Below, piece after piece: positions 1 through 11,419 of a stretch of DNA of 64,000 nt. The position numbers were made by a program, and so were the translations under genes. Under the pieces are notes generated by a model. The model saw only the letters and a list, made by a program, of their open reading frames with translations. It ran no database searches and was not told where the DNA came from. How positions within the stretch are numbered: position 1 is the stretch's first letter; every line of letters starts with the position of its first letter. Source of the DNA: Pseudomonas sp. CC6-YY-74 (GTDB taxonomy: Bacteria; Pseudomonadota; Gammaproteobacteria; Pseudomonadales; Pseudomonadaceae); contig NZ_CP019947.1 in NCBI RefSeq assembly GCF_002025205.1, positions 2,828,001 through 2,892,000 on the forward strand, read 5' to 3'.

Positions 1-749
1 AACTCGGTAAACGCGAAGGTCACCGGCCAGAAATCCGGCGTGGCCACCCAGACGCGCAGTGACAAATTGACCGCGCTGTCCCCCAGGCCGGTGACGAACA
101 CCACCGGAGCCGGGTCGAGATGAATGCGCGGGTCCTCGGCGATCTTCAGCAGCACATCACGGGCCTTCTTGATGTCGCTGGAGTAGTCGATGCCCAGATT
201 GATGTCGGCGCGACGCTTGGGTTCGCGCGAATAGTTGGTGATATTGCCATTCGACAAACTGCCGTTGGGCACGATCACCACCTTGTTATCGGCGGTTTTC
301 AGGGTGGTGTGAAAGATATGGATGCTGTCGACGCTGCCCGATACGCCCTGCCCTTCGATCCAGTCGCCGGCGCGGAACGGCCGGAAGAATATGATCAACA
401 CGCCACCGGCGAAATTCGCCAAACTGCCTTGCAGGGCCAAGCCGATGGCCAGGCCTGCGGCAGCGATCACCGCGATGAAGGAAGTGGTTTCCACACCGAT
501 CATCGAGGCGACGCTGACCAGCAACAGCACCTTGAGAATCATGCTCGCCAGGCTGCTAATAAAGCTGTGCAGGGCGCGGTCGACATTGCGGCGTTCCAGT
601 ACACCACTGACTTTATGGGTCAGCGTGTTGATGAACCACCAACCGACCAGCAGCGTGATGACCGCCAAGGTCAGCTGGCCGCTGTATTGCAGTACCGCCG
701 GCAGCCATGACTCGGACATCTTCACCAGTTGCTCGACATTCATCTCCAT
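1..749 (-). CDS. mscS: Small-conductance mechanosensitive channel MscS (C-terminus cut by window edge)
   Basis: Inner-membrane channel that opens under membrane tension to release solutes during hypo-osmotic shock. The reverse strand reads in frame from an ATG at 749 (MEMNVEQLVKM) to the left edge. Hydrophobic segments lie near residues 20-45, 60-85 and 90-115; the last holds the Gly/Ala-rich pore-lining pattern GLALQGSLANFAGG typical of MscS TM3. A beta domain follows, with FRPFRAGDWIEGQGVSG and a VPNGSLSNG stretch. An AGGAG sits 6-7 bases before the start. The C-terminal cytoplasmic cage is outside the window. PAO1 has an MscS gene next to yajQ as here. Identification is firm; the exact paralogue is less so. 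Confidence 0.93.
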   Translation of the reverse strand, partial: MEMNVEQLVKMSESWLPAVLQYSGQLTLAVITLLVGWWFINTLTHKVSGVLERRNVDRALHSFISSLASMILKVLLLVSVASMIGVETTSFIAVIAAAGLAIGLALQGSLANFAGGVLIIFFRPFRAGDWIEGQGVSGSVDSIHIFHTTLKTADNKVVIVPNGSLSNGNITNYSREPKRRADINLGIDYSSDIKKARDVLLKIAEDPRIHLDPAPVVFVTGLGDSAVNLSLRVWVATPDFWPVTFAFTE

Positions 750-854
750 TTGACGCTCCTTTTCGACACTTAAAACGCGACCGCCATGGCAAGCCATGGC
801 GGTCGCTTTACGATAACTGCTGCCGCGCCACCCAGGCCCGACAGGCTTGCCGCA

Positions 855-1334
855 TCAATCGCGGAAGTTATTGAATTGCAACGGCATTCCGAAATCCTTG
901 GCGCGCAGGGCGGCAATCGCGTCCTGCAGGTCATCGCGTTTCTTGCCGGTAATCCGCACCTGCTCACCCTGGATGGCAGCCTGCACCTTGAGTTTGCAGT
1001 CCTTGATGTGGGCAACGATTTTCTTCGCCAGTTCCTTGTCGATGCCTTCGCGCAGGGTCATCTCCTGCTTGACGCTCTTACCCGAGGGATAGGCGTCCTT
1101 GAACTCCATACATTGCACATCGATCTTGCGCTTTATCAGGCAGAGCTTGAGAATCTCGACCATCTGCTCCAGCTGGAAATCCGCATCGGCGGTCAGGTTG
1201 ACGGTCAGGTCTTTGAGCTCGAAGCTGCCTTTACCGCGCAGGTCATAACGGCGCTCAAGTTCCTTGAGGGCGTTGTCGATAGCATTGGTAACTTCGTGTT
1301 TGTCCAATTCGGACACCACGTCGAACGAGGGCAT
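855..1334 (-). CDS. yajQ: YajQ family nucleotide-binding protein
   Basis: A 159-residue cytosolic protein starting [14 protein letters not shown] and ending [11 protein letters not shown], the full length of the YajQ (DUF520) family, which has two ferredoxin-like domains. Family members bind nucleotides or RNA, and a Xanthomonas homologue binds cyclic di-GMP. The ATG at 1334 is preceded by AGGAGG at normal spacing, so longer upstream readings are rejected. It is a single-gene unit reading toward mscS. Divergent from it is the response regulator starting at 1487. Function in this organism is inferred only from the family. Confidence 0.95.
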   Translation of the reverse strand: MPSFDVVSELDKHEVTNAIDNALKELERRYDLRGKGSFELKDLTVNLTADADFQLEQMVEILKLCLIKRKIDVQCMEFKDAYPSGKSVKQEMTLREGIDKELAKKIVAHIKDCKLKVQAAIQGEQVRITGKKRDDLQDAIAALRAKDFGMPLQFNNFRD

Positions 1335-1486
1335 GGTATTCCTCCTGATAGACGGCGCGACCCAGATCACGGACGGGGCACGCGTGGCTTGTTGATGGTT
1401 GAAAAACCCGGCCATTATATAGCCATAGCGACAAACACTGCCCGGCGATGTACCGGGCCCATGTGACTTTCCCTACGAGCCTGCCC

Positions 1487-2452
1487 ATGCCCAACCCCCA
1501 TCTCAGCATTCTGGTGGTGGACGACGCCAAGTTCTCCAGCGCCATGATCGGCCGCGCCCTGAGCCAGGCCGGCTACCAGGATGTACGTTTTGCCAACAGC
1601 GCCGCGGAAGCCATCAGGCAGCTCGAACTGCGACCGGCCAGCGTGCTTCTGGCGGACTGGTTGATGCCGGAAATGGACGGATTGGAACTGACCGGCCGGG
1701 TTCGTCAGCTGGATGAAATGACCGATCACTACACCTACGTCATGTTGCTGACCGGCAAGGAAGGCGAAAACGTGCTGGGCGAAGCCTTTGACCGCGGGGT
1801 CGACGATTTCATCAACAAGGCGCAGATGAATGAACAACTGGTGCCACGGGTCTATGCCGCCGACCGCCTGTGCAACACCCTGCACCGCCTGCTGCAGGAA
1901 AACCGCCTGCTGACGGAAAACATCGCCAGTATGGAACAGCGCAACCAGGTCGATACGCTTACCGGCCTGGGCAACGCACGCTACCTGCGGCAGAAGCTGC
2001 TCGACAGCCTGCGCCAGATCGAGTCGCGCGGTGGCGCGCTGTGTTACCTGTTGATCGGCCTGCAGGAGGCCAGCGAACTGCGCCAGCGTCATGGCAGCGG
2101 TTTCTACACCGAGCTGCTGCATGGCGTCGCCCGCCGCCTGCAGCAACTGGTGCGCCCGCTGGACGTACTGGTGCGTCTGGACGACGACCATTTCGCCCTG
2201 ATTACCCTGCTCGAAAACCTGCACGAGTGCTCGCCGAGCAGCTTCAAGCGCCTGCACGAAGGGATCAACCTCAAGGCGTTCAAGACCAGCGAAGGCTTCG
2301 TCAGTCTCAAGGCAGGGATCTGCCTGGTCGGCCTCGACGCCAAAGCCTTGCCTATCGGCCCGGAAGACCTGATTGCGCATGCGACTAAACTGCTGCCGGA
2401 GTCCTATGCCAGCGGCCGGGTCGCCGCCATGCGCCTGCCGCATGCGACCTAG
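1487..2452 (+). CDS. Response regulator with REC domain and degenerate GGDEF domain
   Basis: The receiver domain occupies about residues 5-120, with acidic pair D12/D13, phospho-acceptor D57 (in LLADWLMPEMDG) and K111. A C-terminal region from about residue 153 begins with the GGDEF-family entry motif TLTGLGNARYL but carries LDDDHF at about 231-236 in place of GG(D/E)EF. It is therefore unlikely to synthesise cyclic di-GMP and may act by binding partners or nucleotide. Start ATG 1487 is chosen because the REC fold begins directly after it; an ATG at 1448 would add an unconserved extension. In PAO1 the same position holds PA4396, two genes from the sensor kinase also present here (3646-5664), a plausible partner. 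Ends before a hairpin-rich repeat. Confidence 0.9.
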   Translation: MPNPHLSILVVDDAKFSSAMIGRALSQAGYQDVRFANSAAEAIRQLELRPASVLLADWLMPEMDGLELTGRVRQLDEMTDHYTYVMLLTGKEGENVLGEAFDRGVDDFINKAQMNEQLVPRVYAADRLCNTLHRLLQENRLLTENIASMEQRNQVDTLTGLGNARYLRQKLLDSLRQIESRGGALCYLLIGLQEASELRQRHGSGFYTELLHGVARRLQQLVRPLDVLVRLDDDHFALITLLENLHECSPSSFKRLHEGINLKAFKTSEGFVSLKAGICLVGLDAKALPIGPEDLIAHATKLLPESYASGRVAAMRLPHAT

Positions 2453-2456
2453 CAAT

Positions 2457-3595
<1,139 letters not shown>

Positions 3596-3645
3596 GTCGC
3601 GCGTTACCCTGCTTACACTTCCTCGCCACTGCGACTTGCCCGCCC

Positions 3646-5664
<2,019 letters not shown>

Positions 5665-5666
5665 AC

Positions 5667-6248
5667 ATGGGTTATCGACTGTCGAAGATTTACACACGCA
5701 CCGGCGATGCTGGCGAAACCGGGCTGGCCGACGGCCGCCGAGTGGCCAAGGATCACCCGCGGGTAGAGGCCATGGGCGAGGTGGATACGCTCAACAGCCA
5801 GCTCGGTCTGCTATTGGCCGACCTCGCCGAACACCAGGCGACGTGGCCGGGCTTGAGCGAAGTCAGCGCGGTGCTCGCGCCCTGCCAGCACCGCCTGTTC
5901 GACCTCGGCGGCGAACTGGCGATGCCCGAGTACCAGGCCCTGCAACAAGTCGAAGTCGAACGTCTGGAAGCCGCCATCGATCGCTGGAACGAAGAGCTCG
6001 GCCCGCTGGAGAACTTCATCCTGCCGGGCGGTTCGCGCCTGGTCGCTCAGGCGCACGTCTGCCGCAGCCTGGCACGTGGCGCCGAACGCCGCTGCCAACA
6101 GCTGAATGCGCTGGAGCCGTTGCGCGGCGTCGGCCTGGCTTATGTCAACCGCCTCTCTGACCTGCTGTTCGTCGCCGCCCGCCTGATCGCCAAGCGCCAG
6201 CACATCGCTGAAGTGCTCTGGCAGGCGGCGCCGAAGCAACCGGCGTGA
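5667..6248 (+). CDS. Cob(I)yrinic acid a,c-diamide adenosyltransferase, PduO type
   Basis: Transfers adenosyl from ATP to cob(I)alamin to make the B12 coenzyme. The 193-residue product begins MGYRLSKIYTRTGDAGETGL, the PduO-type ATP-binding N-terminus, and carries the helical motif CRSLARGAERRCQQL and late VNRLSDLLFVAARL, both diagnostic of the trimeric PduO family. ATG 5667 follows the kinase stop (5662-5664) by two bases; a TTG at 5661 is possible but less likely. Despite linkage to a sensor kinase there is no cobalamin riboswitch in front. PAO1 PA4399 is the positional counterpart as I recall it. Confidence 0.92.
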   Translation: MGYRLSKIYTRTGDAGETGLADGRRVAKDHPRVEAMGEVDTLNSQLGLLLADLAEHQATWPGLSEVSAVLAPCQHRLFDLGGELAMPEYQALQQVEVERLEAAIDRWNEELGPLENFILPGGSRLVAQAHVCRSLARGAERRCQQLNALEPLRGVGLAYVNRLSDLLFVAARLIAKRQHIAEVLWQAAPKQPA

Positions 6249-6394
6249 TCATCTGTGCATGAGCACGGTTTGCGACAGCCTAAGGTGCCACTCGCCGCAG
6301 GCAGTGCACCTGGGCTCGCTCGGCGGGCTGACGCGACGCTCAGACGGAACGCCGCCCGGACCGCCCGGTGATATCGAGCACTCCGCAATTCGTA

Positions 6395-6422
6395 GGGTGG
6401 ATGAGGCTTTATCCATCCACCC
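6395..6422. repeat. Short inverted repeat between convergent genes
   Basis: GGGTGGAT at 6395-6402 pairs with ATCCACCC at 6415-6422, with partial extension inward. The preceding CGTA and the core resemble a small dispersed hairpin seen in many Pseudomonas intergenic regions. It lies in the 219-bp gap between the adenosyltransferase and the pseudouridine synthase, which converge here, so it could help end transcription, although no T-tract follows. The rest of this gap shows nothing I can name. Confidence 0.55.
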
Positions 6423-6467
6423 ATCGCGGCGGTGAATGAACGAGGCGTCATCCGCCCGGCATCTCGC

Positions 6468-7361
6468 TCAGAGCAGACTCAGCCGGCTCGCGAAGCGGCG
6501 TTGCTCGCCACTCAGTGGGTCGATGAAGGCCAGGCCCTGGGCCAGCAGCTTGAGCGGCCGGCTGTAGTCGTCAGGCGCATCGGGCCCTTCGCTGATTTCG
6601 GGGTAGAAGGGATCGTTGACGATGGGCGCACCCAAGGCGGCCATATGCACCCGCAGCTGGTGCTTTTTCCCCGTCACCGGATAGAGCCCGTAGAGCCAGT
6701 GCTCGCCCAACTGCTGCGCCACTTCGATGCGGGTCTCGGTATTCGCCATGCCGGCGACTTCCTGCATGCGGAAAAACGGCTCACCGGCGGCCAGTCGCGT
6801 GGCCCGCCGCAGGGGAAAATCCAACTCCGGCAGCGCCGGCGCAAGGGCTTCGTAGCGCTTGTCGATCTGCCGCTCACGGAACAACGCCTGGTACTGGCCA
6901 CGGCTCTGCCGGTTGCAGGAAAACAGCACCAGCCCGGCAGTATGCCGATCGATGCGGTGCAGCGGCACCAGATCGGCATTGCCCAAACGCTTGGCCAGGC
7001 GCGCCTGCAACGTCTGCTCGACATACTCGCCGGCCGGCATCACCGGGAGGAAATGCGGCTTGTCGGCCACCAGCAGGTGCTCGTCGACATACAGCACGGT
7101 CTCGACGAAGGGAATCGGCGTCTCCGCTGCCACCTCGCGAAAGTAATGCACGCGCAGACCAACTCGATATACATGCGTCGGGCCGATCGGCGCACCCTCG
7201 GCATCCAGCACCCGCCCACGCGCCATGCGCTGCAGCCATACCTCGCGGTTGATCGCCGGAAAATGCGCACACAGGCAGTCGAGCACCGTCGGCCAGTCGC
7301 CTTGGGGCAGATGCAGGGTGCTGGGACGCATGTTGGAGGGGGAACGGGCGGATACGGACAT
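6468..7361 (-). CDS. RluA-family pseudouridine synthase
   Basis: Isomerises uridine to pseudouridine in RNA. The 297-residue product contains the RluA active-site segment PLHRIDRHTAGLVLFS with catalytic Asp in HRIDR, and the C-terminal PVTGKKHQLRVHMAALGAPI motif of the family. An N-terminal S4-like region (INREVWLQRMARGRVL) precedes the catalytic domain. Start ATG 7361 (MSVSARSPSNMRP) is chosen over a TTG at 7433 because homologues begin just before RPSTLHLP; the ribosome-binding site is weak either way. RNA target not deducible from sequence. Confidence 0.88.
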   Translation of the reverse strand: MSVSARSPSNMRPSTLHLPQGDWPTVLDCLCAHFPAINREVWLQRMARGRVLDAEGAPIGPTHVYRVGLRVHYFREVAAETPIPFVETVLYVDEHLLVADKPHFLPVMPAGEYVEQTLQARLAKRLGNADLVPLHRIDRHTAGLVLFSCNRQSRGQYQALFRERQIDKRYEALAPALPELDFPLRRATRLAAGEPFFRMQEVAGMANTETRIEVAQQLGEHWLYGLYPVTGKKHQLRVHMAALGAPIVNDPFYPEISEGPDAPDDYSRPLKLLAQGLAFIDPLSGEQRRFASRLSLL

Positions 7362-7445
7362 ATGACGGGGCTCGGCGGACAACGGCAAAGGTAACCAGCG
7401 CCCATTAAGCCGCAGCCACTCGCCTGGCGTCAAAGGCCAGGGCGG

Positions 7446-7841
7446 TTACAGCAGTATCACCGCCCAGACCAGGGCGATCAGGGTCATGGTCACCAATTGC
7501 GCGGCGCTGCCCAGGTCCTTGGCCTGTTTCGACAGGGGGTGCAATTCCAGGGAGATACGGTCCACCGTGGCCTCGATCGCCGAGTTGAGCAGCTCGACGA
7601 TCAGCGCCAGCAAACATACGCTGAGCAACAGCGCACGCTCGACCTTGCCAACATCCAGGTAGAACGCCAGGGGTAACAGCACGGCATTGAGCAGCAGCAA
7701 CTGACGGAACGCCGCCTCGCCCCTGAACGCGGCCAACAGGCCTGCCCGGGAATAGCCGAAGGCATGCACGATACGCCGCCAGCCGGTTTGCCCCTTCAGC
7801 GCACTGCCATCGCGCACAGTGACAGCGACTTCAGACCTCAT
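7446..7841 (-). CDS. dgkA: Diacylglycerol kinase DgkA
   Basis: Inner-membrane enzyme phosphorylating diacylglycerol to phosphatidic acid, recycling the diacylglycerol released when lipid head groups are transferred to envelope glycans or LPS. The 131-residue product has three membrane helices (about 50-65, 70-92, 110-130) and the family signature ELLNSAIEATVDR with its conserved acidic and Asn residues. ATG 7841 overlaps the end of the InaA-like gene by 11 bases, implying translational coupling. Third gene of the methyltransferase-inaA-dgkA operon headed by a predicted ColR box. Its placement opposite an LtaS-like enzyme makes functional sense. Confidence 0.93.
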   Translation of the reverse strand: MRSEVAVTVRDGSALKGQTGWRRIVHAFGYSRAGLLAAFRGEAAFRQLLLLNAVLLPLAFYLDVGKVERALLLSVCLLALIVELLNSAIEATVDRISLELHPLSKQAKDLGSAAQLVTMTLIALVWAVILL

Positions 7842-8550
7842 GGGAAACAGCCCCCACGGTAGCCATTGAACGATTGTAGGCCTCGAGCAACACGTGCCAA
7901 TCGGCAGCCGGCATACCGTCACGATGGCGAAAAAGTTGCCCCATGTCGCGCCGCGAAGCCGAGCGACTGAACAACCGACGACGACTTTTCTCCAGGTCGA
8001 GCAGCGCCACTTCGACCCCACCGCCGTCGACGGTAGCGTGAGACTTGATGAAGATGTGCTTGGGATACAGGCAGCCATGCTGCCAGCCGGCCCGGTGCAG
8101 GCAGCTCAGCATCGCTGCCAGTTGTTCCAGCATGCACCGATTGAGTGGTGTGTCGCGCTGCTGCGCTGCGCTGGCATACCACTGTTCCAGACTGATAAAA
8201 CCTTCGAGGGCCTCGGTCACCAACAGCGCCCGCCACTGGCCGGCTTGTTGCTGCGCCGCACCATAGACCAGCGTTGGCACGCGGATGCCAAGCCGTTGCA
8301 GCGCCCGCATTGCATGCAGCTCACGCAACACCGTGGGCCGGCCAAAGGGGTGCAGCCAGGAGCGATACAGGTGTCCGGTCTGGCGTTTCAGGTAAAATAA
8401 CGGCCCTGTTTTGCTATGTAACCGCTGCACGCCACTTTCACCGCCACGGCGCTGATTAGGCGCCTCGACCCACTCACCCCGAGCCTGCCACCAACGCTCG
8501 AAGGTGCTGGGCAGCGGCTCGGTCTTGGCTAGCGCAATCAGGCTACTCAT
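7831..8550 (-). CDS. inaA: InaA-like lipopolysaccharide kinase family protein
   Basis: A 239-residue protein of the WaaP/InaA kinase-like family. An HAMRALQRLGIRVPTLVYG segment gives a kinase-fold N-lobe helix and strand. HRAGWQHGCLYPKHIFIK is the catalytic-loop-like part (H-G-x-L-x-x-x-H) and VALLDLEKSRRR matches the DFG-like LDLEK motif. It probably phosphorylates a lipid or LPS core sugar at the inner face of the cytoplasmic membrane; substrate unproven. Start ATG 8550 lies one base after the methyltransferase stop. In P. putida the gene cluster after colS, including an inaA-type gene, is reported to be ColR-controlled. Confidence 0.87.
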   Translation of the reverse strand: MSSLIALAKTEPLPSTFERWWQARGEWVEAPNQRRGGESGVQRLHSKTGPLFYLKRQTGHLYRSWLHPFGRPTVLRELHAMRALQRLGIRVPTLVYGAAQQQAGQWRALLVTEALEGFISLEQWYASAAQQRDTPLNRCMLEQLAAMLSCLHRAGWQHGCLYPKHIFIKSHATVDGGGVEVALLDLEKSRRRLFSRSASRRDMGQLFRHRDGMPAADWHVLLEAYNRSMATVGAVSHEV

Positions 8551-8551
8551 C

Positions 8552-9241
8552 TCAATTGCCCTTGCGCAGCACATAGACCCGCCACATGGCATAGCCCGGG
8601 AGAAAATCCTGGTGGCCGAGGATATCGAAACCGACCTGTTTGAACTCCGCCTCGATGGTCGACCTGGCGATGACGAAGCGGTTCTGGTTATTCGTTGCCC
8701 CGCCCTTTACTGCCCGTCGAGCCTCAAGGCGCCGACGTTTCCAGGACTTGTAGTTGCCGTCGACCCACAGCGAGACGATCAGGGTGTCGCGGGTCACCCG
8801 GCGCATCTCGCGCAGCATGGCCAGGCGATGTTCGGGGTCTGCGATGTGATGCAGCAGGCGCATGCAGAAAATACTGTCGACCGCGTTATCACCCAGATCG
8901 ATGGCGAAGGCCGAGGTCTGAAAGGGCTTTACCCGTGCCACCACATCTGCCGGTTGCCCGTTCATGGCAATCGCCAGCATGTCCGCTGAGTTGTCAGCTG
9001 CGAGAATCACCCGGTTCGGCCGCTTGGCCAGCAGCGGCCAAAATCGACCGGCGCCGCACGGTAAATCGAGCAGCAGATTCGGCTCGCCCGCCAACTTCAG
9101 GGCATGTCGGGCCAGTTGCTCGTCGCGCCAATGGGACAATCGGCGGGACAGGCCATCCTGATGCTTTGCCAAGTACTGGCGGGCATGCTCGCGGTCGTAC
9201 TTGCGCGAGAAGTCCAACTCGACGGGTTTAGCGCTAGACAT
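8552..9241 (-). CDS. Class I SAM-dependent methyltransferase
   Basis: A 229-residue methyltransferase. The SAM-binding motif I reads LLLDLPCGAGRFWPLL, motif II carries VILAADNSADML, and a DSIFCMRLLHHIADPEHRLAML segment follows, as in methyltransf_11 enzymes. The start is the ATG at 9241, with AGGAG ten bases upstream at 9251-9255; an in-frame ATG further out would read through this site. First gene of an operon with inaA and dgkA; a 16-bp ColR-type box lies 74 bp upstream. Linkage to lipid/LPS genes suggests an envelope substrate, but this is inference. Confidence 0.87.
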   Translation of the reverse strand: MSSAKPVELDFSRKYDREHARQYLAKHQDGLSRRLSHWRDEQLARHALKLAGEPNLLLDLPCGAGRFWPLLAKRPNRVILAADNSADMLAIAMNGQPADVVARVKPFQTSAFAIDLGDNAVDSIFCMRLLHHIADPEHRLAMLREMRRVTRDTLIVSLWVDGNYKSWKRRRLEARRAVKGGATNNQNRFVIARSTIEAEFKQVGFDILGHQDFLPGYAMWRVYVLRKGN

Positions 9242-9314
9242 GACAACCTGCTCCTCTGAGGAATCCATGGTTGCCAAATTAACTACTAGCGCATCATGTA
9301 GCCGTCAAAAGGGT

Positions 9315-9330
9315 GTGAAAAAAACGTGAA
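9315..9330 (-). promoter_or_regulatory. Predicted ColR-binding box upstream of the methyltransferase-inaA-dgkA operon
   Basis: On the minus strand the sequence is TTCACGTTTTTTTCAC. It matches at every defined position the P. putida ColR consensus as I remember it, YYNASNNYTTTTTCAC. It sits in the short gap between colS (stop 9361) and the methyltransferase start (9241), oriented toward that operon. In P. putida the operon directly downstream of colRS is a known ColR target, which supports the assignment. A near-identical box occurs at 11334-11349. Binding is untested here. Confidence 0.7.
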
Positions 9331-9360
9331 TCGACGGCAGCACGCCGTGCGGCAGTGCCA

Positions 9361-10629
9361 TCAGCGGCGCAAGCTAACCTCGAACACACTGCCCTGTGGA
9401 GGCAGGTCGCGCACCTGCGCCGTCCAACCCTGGTGCGTGCAGATCCGCCTGACCAAGGACAAGCCCAGACCCAGGCCTTCGCCACGCGCCTGAGCACCGC
9501 GCACAAAAGGTTGGAACATCTGTTCCTGCTGATTCAGGGGGATGCCAACGCCGCTGTCCTCCACGCGAAAGCTGCCGTTCTCGAGGATCAAGCGCACCGT
9601 GCCCTGCTCGGTGTAATGCAAGGCATTGCGCAGCAGATTGGAGATCACCGTGCGCAGGAACGTCAGGTTGTACTGCGCCTCATCCTGACCCTGGGTGATC
9701 AACTGGAACTGCAGGCCCTTCTCGTGCATCAGTGGCGCCCAGCGCTTGCTCTGCTCATCGGCAACGTCGGCCAGGGTCGCGCTGCCACCCTGGCTCGACT
9801 CCTGAGGCCTGGCCCGTGCGAGGATCAGAAAGGTCTGCACCAGGTCACGCATTTCCTCGCTCGCACGACCGATGCGCTGTACCTGTTCAAGCTGGCGCGC
9901 ATCCTGATTAGGTAGCTCTGCAAGCAATTCACAGGAGCTGGCGATGATCATCAATGGCGTACGCAGCTCATGGCTGACATCACTGGTGAACAATCGCTCA
10001 CGCTCCAGAGAATGACGCAACTGGCCGAGCGTACTGTCGAAGGCCGCCGCCAAGTGACCGACTTCATCGTCCGGGTATTCCGGCGCCAGGGCCGGGGCCA
10101 ACTCGAGCAACTGATCGCGATGGCGCACCTGGTTGGCCAGGCGGATCACCGGCGCCATCACCCGCCGCGCCAACAGCCAGCCAAGGCCCCAGGCGACCAG
10201 CAGGCTGAGCAGAAAGCCAGCCAGTACCACATTGAACAGCACCTGTTCGCGTGCCTCGAACTCGTGCTGCTCCTGCACCAACATGAAAGTCCGATCGTTT
10301 TTGCTGCGTTTGAACAGATAAAACGCCTGGTCGCCCTCGATCACCTCGGAAAACCCGTCGCCCGCCTCGGCGAACTGCGGCGGCACCTGGTACTCCGGCA
10401 GATGCGAGGCGAAAAAACGTGTGCTGGAATCCAGCCGTGGCCTTTCGCCACGCCGTATCTCCTCATCGAGGACGATGCTCAGCTCACGATCAAGTTCCTG
10501 GGACACCAGGTGCTCTTCGACGAAGTGCACAATCGCCACGATGCTCAACGAAAACACGCCACTGACCACCAGCGTCATCAGCACGAAAGCGATCACGATG
10601 CGCCTCAGCAACGGCTGTTTAGACCCCAT
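9361..10629 (-). CDS. colS: Sensor histidine kinase ColS
   Basis: Inner-membrane kinase of the ColRS system, which protects pseudomonads against excess metals and membrane-damaging agents. The 422-residue product has TM1 near 12-35, a periplasmic sensor of about 100 residues, TM2 near 133-155, then HAMP, HisKA with H220 (SDVSHELRTPLM), and HATPase motifs (NLLRNALHY, VEDSGVGIP, GEGLGLGLSLV). The periplasmic part ends in EQHE (120-123), an ExxE motif like the one reported to sense iron/zinc in P. putida ColS. The start at 10629 overlaps the colR stop by 11 bases, so the two are coupled. Confidence 0.93.
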   Translation of the reverse strand: MGSKQPLLRRIVIAFVLMTLVVSGVFSLSIVAIVHFVEEHLVSQELDRELSIVLDEEIRRGERPRLDSSTRFFASHLPEYQVPPQFAEAGDGFSEVIEGDQAFYLFKRSKNDRTFMLVQEQHEFEAREQVLFNVVLAGFLLSLLVAWGLGWLLARRVMAPVIRLANQVRHRDQLLELAPALAPEYPDDEVGHLAAAFDSTLGQLRHSLERERLFTSDVSHELRTPLMIIASSCELLAELPNQDARQLEQVQRIGRASEEMRDLVQTFLILARARPQESSQGGSATLADVADEQSKRWAPLMHEKGLQFQLITQGQDEAQYNLTFLRTVISNLLRNALHYTEQGTVRLILENGSFRVEDSGVGIPLNQQEQMFQPFVRGAQARGEGLGLGLSLVRRICTHQGWTAQVRDLPPQGSVFEVSLRR

Positions 10630-11301
10630 TGGCGGACTCCGCCAGGCGATAACCGATACCGTGAATAGTGTGCAGCAAGGGTGTGGCGAAGGGTTTATCG
10701 AGCACTTGGCGCAGCTGATGGATATGGCTGCGCAGGCTGTCGCTGTCCGGGCAATTGTCGCCCCACAGGGCCTCTTCGAGGGCCTCGCGACGCACCACCG
10801 CCGGGCTGCGCTGCATCAACACGGCCAGCAGCTTCAGGCCCAGGGGATTGAGTTTCAACGGCTGACCGGCGCGACTGACATGCAGGGTATCGAGGTCATA
10901 GACCAGCTCGCCGACTTGCAGCTGGCGCTTACGATTACCCTGACTGCGGCGCAGGATCGCTTCGATGCGCGCCACCAGTTCGGACAGGGCGAACGGCTTG
11001 AGCAGGTAATCGTCGGCCCCGCACTCAAGCCATGCAGGCGGTCGTCGAGGGCATCGCGCGCGGTCAGCATGATGATCGGCGTATCACGCCGGGCATCCTC
11101 ACGCAGGCGTTTGCACAACTGATAACCATCGATGCCCGGCAGCATGATATCCAACACGATCAAGTCGTAGTGTTCGGTGGCCGCAAGATGCAGCCCACTC
11201 AGGCCATCCTGCGCGCAGTCGACGCTGTAACCCTTCAGGGTCAGGTAATCGAGGATATTGGCCAGAATATCCCGGTTGTCTTCCACCACAAGAATGCGCA
11301 T
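10619..11301 (-). pseudogene. colR: Response regulator ColR, interrupted by a one-base frameshift
   Basis: OmpR-family regulator: receiver domain from MRILVVEDNRD with phospho-acceptor D51 (LIVLDIMLPG), then a winged-helix domain (LKLNPLGLKLLAVLM ... LRSHIHQLRQVLDKPF ... TIHGIGYRL). The reading frame breaks at about 11026-11031. Upstream codons run ...DDRLHG and then go out of frame, while the next frame resumes as ECGADDYLLKPFALSEL. The locus is 683 nt; adding one base gives 227 codons plus stop, the usual ColR length. All other features are intact, so a deletion error or a very recent mutation is likely. It would activate the two operons bearing boxes at 9315 and 11334. Confidence 0.88.
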
Positions 11302-11333
11302 GTCCGTTCAATCCTCAAGCGTGCCGCAACGAT

Positions 11334-11349
11334 TTGATGTTTTTTTCAC
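11334..11349 (+). promoter_or_regulatory. Predicted ColR-binding box upstream of the LtaS-like sulfatase gene
   Basis: The plus strand reads TTGATGTTTTTTTCAC, matching the remembered ColR consensus YYNASNNYTTTTTCAC except for T where C/G is expected at position 5. It differs from the box at 9315-9330 at only two positions. It lies in the divergent gap between colR and the sulfatase, pointing at the sulfatase; a possible -10 (TACATT) follows at 11358-11363. This suggests the sulfatase-PAP2 operon belongs to the ColR regulon. Confidence 0.6.
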
Positions 11350-11419
11350 GCGGTTTCTACATTGATCTCACATGCCGATGGGCAGAGTGCACGGCATCTT
11401 TCCGCTGCCGGATCATACG

